Below are positions 57,964 to 64,000 of a DNA stretch of 64,000 nt, one piece after another. The translations under genes were made by a program, and so were the position numbers. The DNA lies in contig JAGTJM010000037.1 in assembly GCA_020747015.1 (NCBI GenBank), forward strand, positions 124,001 to 188,000, in the 5' to 3' direction. This DNA comes from Pyrenochaeta sp. MPI-SDFR-AT-0127. Lineage: Eukaryota > Ascomycota > Dothideomycetes > Pleosporales > Cucurbitariaceae. Each line of letters starts with the position of its first letter. Position 1 is the stretch's first letter. The notes under the pieces were generated by a model. The model ran no database searches. It saw only the letters and a program-made list of their open reading frames with translations, and was not told the DNA's origin.

Positions 57964-58317
57964 GTATAAACATGGATTTTGCCTGCTTTATGGTTTTGTT
58001 TGTTGCGCTCTGTTGCACTCATTGGGATGAGACTAAATCATAGTTCTTAGGACTCTCCAAATCATCACAAGAACTTCCGGAGCCTGCTTCGCGGCATTCG
58101 TTCTGAATACCACACTGCCGGCCAGGCGACAAGAGGAAGACAGGGCAAGGAGAAGAGTGGTGCGTCGGATTGGGATACATTTCATTGGCGCTTACAAGAA
58201 GCATCATACAACCAATCTGCCACCCAGCCACCTTCTGAGGATACCGAGCATTCCTATTCATCAAGTAGGGCTGCACCTTTTGATGCTCTTGGCGACAAGT
58301 GCGCTGCAGAACGAGTA

Positions 58318-59250
58318 ATGAGCTATCGTGATGAGCGAAGAGACTCCGTGTCCTCATTAGACCGCCAGAACACTTTTCAGTCGCGTCATGACAGAGAGCG
58401 AAGAGGTGGAGGCTATACACAGCATAGCTACGCTGGTAACCGAAGAGGCAGAGGTGGTGTCCGTCGACCATCGAGCTATAGTCACCACGTACATAGGACT
58501 TCCTCGCCTCCTTCACACGTTCTCAGCTTTGACCGTGCTAAGGTTCAAGCTGAACATATCAAACCATTCCCACGGGATAGAGGATTCTACGGGCCGAGGC
58601 GTGGTGGGAGAGAGTATTATTCTCGACGTCAGAGCTTGGATCGGAGGGATCGCGAGACCTCAGTGACATACTTTGGTGACCAGCAAAACTCCCGGTCGTA
58701 CTCTGGTTCATATTCTCCCACGCGCTCTCGACAAAATCGTTTGCCCATGGAAAGTACCGGTGCGACATCACCGAAGTACAGCTCACCGGGGTACAGCACA
58801 CCTCAGTGGACCAGTCAAGATCAAGACGTCTTATTCCAAGCACCGAATCATGCACATCGGGATCGAGCAGTGCTCTCTTCACAAAATGCGCAGCCGACTC
58901 GATATACTGTGCACTCGATGGCTAGCCAGCGTAGGCGTAATAGCGGCGGGTTGTGCGACAGCAAGAATGTTGGGACATCTACCCGCAATGAGAAGCTGCC
59001 ACAGCCTCTTGGTGGAAAGAATGGCTTGTCGGCGGAGGACGGTCACCAATGGGCGAAGAGCAGGGATGAAAACATTACAAGCAAGGGTAGGCGAGGCGAC
59101 CGAGGTTGGAAATACAGCAGTGTCAACAGAGGTCGTGGGTCCGGTCACGATCGCTCATTTGCTTCTCGTGCACCGCAGCCTGCCTGGGAACACTCATCAC
59201 GATCTCCACTTCCTTTGGATCAGGCCAAACGGTGGCAATGGGATTCTTGA
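58318..59250 (+). CDS. RG/RS-rich protein, or C-terminal exon of the CTK2-like gene
   Basis: From the ATG at 58318 there are 310 codons of Arg, Gly, Ser and Tyr-rich, mostly disordered sequence (RRGRGGVRRP, RRGGREYYSRR, SYSPTRSR). The same frame is open back to 58051, just after a TTCTTAG acceptor, for 89 extra codons that also look coding. That makes a separate start at 58318 doubtful. Using a donor GTGCGT at 57955 and acceptor at 58050 (96-nt intron) it fuses in frame to the cyclin gene. RG/RS-rich tails are common in nuclear RNA-binding and splicing-linked proteins. I cannot decide between fusion and separate gene from sequence alone. Confidence 0.6.
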   Translation: MSYRDERRDSVSSLDRQNTFQSRHDRERRGGGYTQHSYAGNRRGRGGVRRPSSYSHHVHRTSSPPSHVLSFDRAKVQAEHIKPFPRDRGFYGPRRGGREYYSRRQSLDRRDRETSVTYFGDQQNSRSYSGSYSPTRSRQNRLPMESTGATSPKYSSPGYSTPQWTSQDQDVLFQAPNHAHRDRAVLSSQNAQPTRYTVHSMASQRRRNSGGLCDSKNVGTSTRNEKLPQPLGGKNGLSAEDGHQWAKSRDENITSKGRRGDRGWKYSSVNRGRGSGHDRSFASRAPQPAWEHSSRSPLPLDQAKRWQWDS

Positions 59251-60418
59251 GTATGCAGAATATCTTGATCTGAGCTAGAGGGAGACAGCGTTGATCATCA
59301 TGCTAGGTCTTAAGGGTCATGAAAAAAGCTTCAGGGTCACTTTATATGTCATCAAGATTTTGCGGTAGTGTTTTACTGGATGGCCACAATGCACTTTGCC
59401 TCTGCAGATAGTCAGAATGCGGCAGACACGGTTACTTGCAGTGACTAGAGCCTGCTAGTAGAACTATACTACTATCCGTTCTTGTCCGGAAAGATCTCTC
59501 ATTCTATGCTTGTGTGTGGTGCGATGAGATTGTCATCCATTAATCGGCTGCCAAATTTGTTGTCCTGGGAGCTATGGATATAAGGGAGATAAGAATATTC
59601 GCATCGCACGAATGCTTGCTTCTCATTCCAGTTTGTATGCCCACTGTGAGACACCCATGTTTGTGCCTCAGGCGCAGATAGTCGATTTCAAAGCGATCCA
59701 CCGACATTCGCCGCCCTCGTCAAGAGACTTGACTGTCAAGGTGGCTGGGGTAATTAGGCAATGACTCGAAGTGAACAGTCTACCCAAGAGGAGGGGATTA
59801 TTGACTATCATTAGGATTGAGCACGATGGTCCATTGTTCCGTGTACTCGTGACCTCTTCGGGCTTGAAGCTCCAAGTAAAGTGCAATCATGTTTTATTCG
59901 ATCATGGACGAGGTTGCTCCACTTCTGACCCGGCGCTACCCAATAAGGTGCGTTGGGCCGCTTCCCTACGATGGCATGCAGAGTCACTCAAATGACGGAG
60001 GAATAGGCGTAGGAGTCATAACGTTTGGTTTCCACGGTATAAGTGAGGTTGAGCAGCCGCATTCAGGTGGGTTCAGCGAAAAGGGCGGTCCCAATATGAC
60101 TCTGTCATGGCGGGTGGTGGGAAAGCTTGAGGAGCAACGCCACCCTTGTGGGCCGTGCTTTAGCGAGGAAAGTGCGACCCCACCAAGGTAGAAAACACTG
60201 CCCTTCCCCTCGCAGCTTCCTCCTCTCACCAGACGCCTGCCTCTACGGCTTATTCAACAGCGCACCTTCCGTCTGCCTCTGGTCGACTGCACCGCCAGAG
60301 ACAACACAGCTCAACTTCGCGCTCTATCCCTCGAATCCACGCCTGCGTGCGGGGTATTCGATCATTTCCCCCCACCACTGAATTTTCGTAAAAGAGAACA
60401 GTTCACAACACCGCCATC
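59251..60418. promoter_or_regulatory. Intergenic with EF2 promoter
   Basis: About 1.2 kb upstream of elongation factor 2. The last 250 bp are pyrimidine-rich, as is usual for strongly expressed fungal translation genes. No gene recognised. Confidence 0.5.
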
Positions 60419-63303
60419 ATGGTCAAGTAAGTCGCCGCCGCATCCTTGTGGAGACACCCCTCGATGAAGAGGCCTCTTTCGCCCATTTGTGGAATTGATT
60501 GGGCATTATGCTAACCATTCGCCAGCTTCACGGTCGAGGAGGTACGTACTGCGCACACATCGCCCACATCCCACGGCCGATATTGGCAGGAATGGCAGCA
60601 TGGAAAACTAACTGCGCGGCCAGATCCGTGGTCTCATGGACGACCCGAAGAACATTCGAAACATGTCCGTCATTGCCCACGGTAAGCGCCCTTGTTGAAT
60701 CCCCGCACCATACCCCCCAGCACTGATGGCTGACATTACCCCACCACAGTCGATCACGGAAAGTCCACCCTCACCGACTCTCTCGTCCAGCGTGCCGGTA
60801 TTATCTCTGCCGCCAAGGCTGGAGAAGCCCGTTTCACGGATACCCGAGCCGACGAGCAGGAGCGTGGTGTCACTATCAAGTCGACCGCCATCTCCCTGTA
60901 CGCCCAGCTGAAGGACCCCGAGGACCTCAAGGACATCCCGGTCAAGACTGAGAAGAATGACTTCTTGATCAACTTGATTGACTCGCCCGGTCACGTTGAT
61001 TTCTCATCTGAAGTCACTGCTGCCCTCCGTGTCACCGATGGTGCCCTCGTCGTTGTCGACACCATTGAAGGTGTCTGTGTCCAGACCGAGACCGTGCTCC
61101 GACAGGCTCTTGGTGAGCGTATCAAGCCCGTTGTCATCATCAACAAGGTCGATCGCGCTCTTCTCGAGCTCCAGCTCACCAAGGAAGATCTGTACCAGAA
61201 CTTCTCCCGTGTCATCGAGTCCGTCAACGTCGTCATCGCCACCTACTACGACAAGGCTCTTGGTGATGTCCAGGTCTACCCCGACAAGGGTACCATCGCC
61301 TTCGGTTCCGGTCTCCACGGCTGGGCTTTCACCATCCGTCAGTTCGCCAACCGATATGCCAAGAAGTTTGGTGTCGACAAGAACAAGATGATGGAGCGTC
61401 TTTGGGTAAGTGACCCAGATCCACTCGTTCTCCAAAGGCATACTTACAATGAATAGGGCGACAGCTTCTTCAACCCCAAGACCAAGAAGTGGACCAAGGT
61501 TGGTACCCATGAGGGTAAGACCCTTGAGCGTGCTTTCAACCAGTTCATCTTGGACCCCATCTTCCGCATCTTCACCTCGGTCATGAACTTCAAGACCGAC
61601 GAGATCCCAACTCTGCTCGAGAAGCTTGAGATCAAGCTCACCAGCGACGAGAAGGATCTTGAGGGCAAGCAGCTTCTCAAGGTTGTCATGAGGAAGTTCC
61701 TTCCCGCTGCCGATGCTCTTCTTGAGATGATGATTCTCCATCTTCCTTCTCCCGTCACTGCCCAGAAGTACCGTATGGAGACTCTCTACGAGGGTCCCCA
61801 CGACGATGTCAACGCCATCGGTATCCGAGACTGCGATGCCAACGGTCCTCTCATGCTTTACGTTTCCAAGATGGTGCCTACCTCCGATAAGGGTCGTTTC
61901 TACGCTTTCGGTCGTGTCTTCTCTGGTACCGTCAAGTCTGGTCTCAAGGTCCGCATTCAGGGTCCCAACTACATCCCCGGCAAGAAGGAGGACTTGTTCA
62001 TCAAGGCCATTCAGCGTACCATTCTCATGATGGGTCGTTTCGTCGAGCCCATCGAGAACGTTCCGGCCGGTAACATTCTCGGTCTTGTCGGTGTAGATCA
62101 GTTCTTGCTCAAGTCTGGTACCCTCACCACCAACGAGACTGCCCACAACCTCAAGGTCATGAAGTTCTCCGTTTCCCCCGTCGTCCAGCGTTCCGTCGAA
62201 GTCAAGAACGCCCAGGATCTTCCCAAGCTCGTCGAAGGTCTCAAGCGTCTCTCCAAGTCGGATCCTTGCGTCTTGACCTACATCTCCGAATCCGGTGAGC
62301 ACGTTGTTGCCGGTGCCGGTGAGTTGCATTTGGAGATTTGCTTGAAGGATCTTGAGGAGGACCACGCCGGTGTCCCTCTCCGTATCTCTGATCCCGTTGT
62401 GCAGTACCGTGAGACTGTTGCCTCCACCTCCAGCATCACTGCTCTGTCCAAGTCGCCCAACAAGCACAACCGTCTGTACGTTACCGCACAGCCTTTGGAC
62501 GAGGAGGTCTCTCTAGCCATCGAGGCTGGCAAGATCGGCCCGCGTGACGATTTCAAGGCTCGTGCACGTATTCTGGCCGATGAGCACGGATGGGATGTCA
62601 CCGATGCGCGAAAGATTTGGTGCTTCGGTCCCGACACCACCGGTGCCAACTTGCTCGTTGACCAGACCAAGGCTGTCCAGTACCTGAACGAAATCAAGGA
62701 CTCCGTCGTCTCTGGTTTCCAGTGGGCCACCAAGGAAGGTCCCGTTGCTGAGGAGCCCATGCGTTCCATCCGCTTCAACATCATGGATGTCACCCTCCAT
62801 GCCGATGCTATCCATCGTGGTGGTGGTCAGCTCATCCCAACTGCGCGTCGTGTGCTCTACGCCGCTACCCTCCTTGCCGAGCCCGCTCTTTTGGAGCCCG
62901 TCTACTTGGTCGAGATCCAGGTGCCCGAACAGGCCATGGGTGGTATCTACGGTGTGCTTACCCGAAGGAGAGGTCACGTCTTTGAGGAGAACCAGCGTGT
63001 TGGTACTCCCCTCTTCAACATCAAGGCCTACCTTCCCGTCAACGAATCCTTCGGTTTCACTGCCGATCTCCGTTCCAACACTGCCGGACAGGCCTTCCCC
63101 CAGCAAGTCTTCGACCATTGGCAGATTCTCCAAGGTGGCTCGCCACTTGACAACACGACCATGGTTGGCAAGATTGTCCACGACATGCGGAAGCGCAAGG
63201 GCATCAAGATTGAGGTTCCAGATGTTTCCAACGTAAGTACCAAGCTCATTGAATCTAGTTGTGCGTTTACTAATGCCTCTTCCAGTACTACGACAAGCTA
63301 TAG
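60419..63303 (+). CDS. EFT2: Elongation factor 2
   Basis: Six exons: 60419-60426, 60526-60541, 60624-60681, 60750-61405, 61457-63232, 63286-63303, giving 843 aa, exactly the family length. The first exon is only 8 nt, the last 18 nt (ending NYYDKL). GTPase motifs are AHVDHGKST, DSPGHVDF and NKVDR. The diphthamide site lies in LHADAIHRGGGQ. The gene has strong codon bias towards C-ending codons, as expected for a highly expressed gene. It moves tRNA and mRNA through the ribosome in the cytosol. Confidence 0.96.
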
Positions 63304-63818
63304 AGGAAAGCTGCCAAAAGTGTTAGATTTCCTTTTCGCGCGAACCTGGGGCATCCGACAATCATGGGTATGCTCGTGGCCGCTGGTCGCTGTATGACAC
63401 AAACGGCTCCCCTTTGGAGCAACCAGAGCTAGTAAATGTCGGTCCGGGCGGTTAGCCCTTGATTTTTAGTCGGGTTTTGGGACTTTGGACTCAAGATACG
63501 GATGATGACCCTTCTCCTTGCATGTTCTGAGTGTAGTATAGTGGGAGCGAATCAAGCTATATTGCACAATCGGCGTGTCTGTTCGTCTAGGTGATGCTTA
63601 ACAAATGCTTGCTTCTGTGGTGAATGTAGTGGGGCTCATCTTGTCAGGTGAGGACGAGTATGGGAGCTTTGGCCTAGTCGCGCTAAAAGGACGCGAATTA
63701 CGTCCTTGGGCTCGGCCCCAGCACCACCAAAAACCTGCGAACCGCAGTGCTGGGCTTTTGCTTGCACTCTTTGGTTTTGTGCATCCTGGGGGAGCGGAAG
63801 GTGCCCGCAGCGTCCAAA
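63304..63818. other. Intergenic, no gene recognised
   Basis: A 515-bp spacer between EF2 and the last gene of the window. Nothing recognised. Confidence 0.5.
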
Positions 63819-64000
63819 ATGTTGCTTCAAGAGCATGAACAGGGCGTGTTCAAGCGCTGGCTACTCCCAAAGCTCGAGACCATGTAAGTCTGGAGCTTGC
63901 TATCCTTCTGATTCGCAATACCAGTTCCTGTACTCACATACCCAGCTCAGATGCCGATGCCGCAGTCCTTGCCGACTATGTCATTGCGCTGGTTGTCATC
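63819..64000 (+). CDS. Probable PWI-like / CCCH RNA-binding protein, N-terminal part (cut by window edge)
   Basis: Exon 1 is 63819-63883, then a 62-nt intron, then exon 2 from 63946 to the window end. The start reads MLLQEHEQGVFKRWLLPKLETISDADAAVLADYV. The pattern WL-x2-KLE-x-ISDADA-x-VLADY is that of the N-terminal PWI-like domain of fungal proteins related to RBM26/RBM27 (CCCH finger plus RRM, nuclear RNA decay). The later domains are outside the window, so the call rests on about 40 residues. Confidence 0.55.

Noticed and set aside
61004..62467. 487-codon reading frame antisense to elongation factor 2
   Set aside because: Long antisense frames are a known side effect of the strong codon bias of EF2; composition (many Leu, Gly, Asp, Val, Glu) is an inverse image of it.
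1..64000. tRNA, rRNA, transposon or CRISPR
   Set aside because: I saw no cloverleaf with matching A and B boxes, no rRNA segment, no transposase frame, no long terminal or inverted repeats and no regular spaced repeats; small tRNAs could still be missed by eye.

Overview
The window is nuclear DNA of a filamentous ascomycete. Genes are split by many short introns (mostly 43-90 nt, with GT-AG ends and CTAAC/CTGAC-type branch sites). The gene set is fungal: a CYP61 sterol desaturase, a CTK2-type cyclin, DUF3425 bZIP regulators, pectate lyase and arabinanase. The plant cell-wall enzymes and the gene style would fit a plant-associated Dothideomycete (Pleosporales-like), but that placement is inference. 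All gene models were spliced by hand; exon sums are divisible by three unless stated.

Positions 1-31.4 kb hold an accessory catabolic gene cluster. Two paralogous bZIP-DUF3425 regulators (1301-3011 and 29864-31377, both on the minus strand) bracket about 26 kb containing 14 genes: three-part alcohol oxidation (two short-chain dehydrogenases, two zinc alcohol dehydrogenases), two aldehyde dehydrogenases, an Old Yellow Enzyme, a Baeyer-Villiger-type monooxygenase, a metallo-beta-lactamase-fold hydrolase, an EthD-domain protein, a free-standing APH-like kinase related to the kinase part of ACAD10/11, an AtuA (acyclic terpene utilisation, DUF1446) protein, an MFS sugar-porter-type transporter and a small protein with a damaged Zn2Cys6 motif. 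No polyketide synthase, NRPS or terpene synthase is present. The enzyme set reads best as breakdown of an unsaturated (cyclic or terpenoid-like) alcohol or ketone: oxidise to enone, reduce the C=C, insert oxygen to make a lactone or ester, open it, oxidise to the acid and pass it to phospho- or CoA-linked steps. An 8-base element ATGA(G/C)TCA lies in seven intergenic regions of the cluster, including all four divergent promoters; I did not find it elsewhere in the window.

31.4-44.2 kb is a mixed region: secreted pectate-lyase-like protein, a small unknown protein, phospholipase D, a secreted GH43 arabinanase and another SDR, with long gene-poor spacers.

44.2-64 kb is conserved housekeeping: MCM3 (replication licensing), PMS1 (mismatch repair), an unknown 455-aa protein, ERG5 (C-22 sterol desaturase), CTK2-like cyclin with an RG-rich reading frame behind it, elongation factor 2, and the first exons of a probable PWI/CCCH RNA-binding protein cut by the window end. 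A short-chain dehydrogenase is cut by the left edge.
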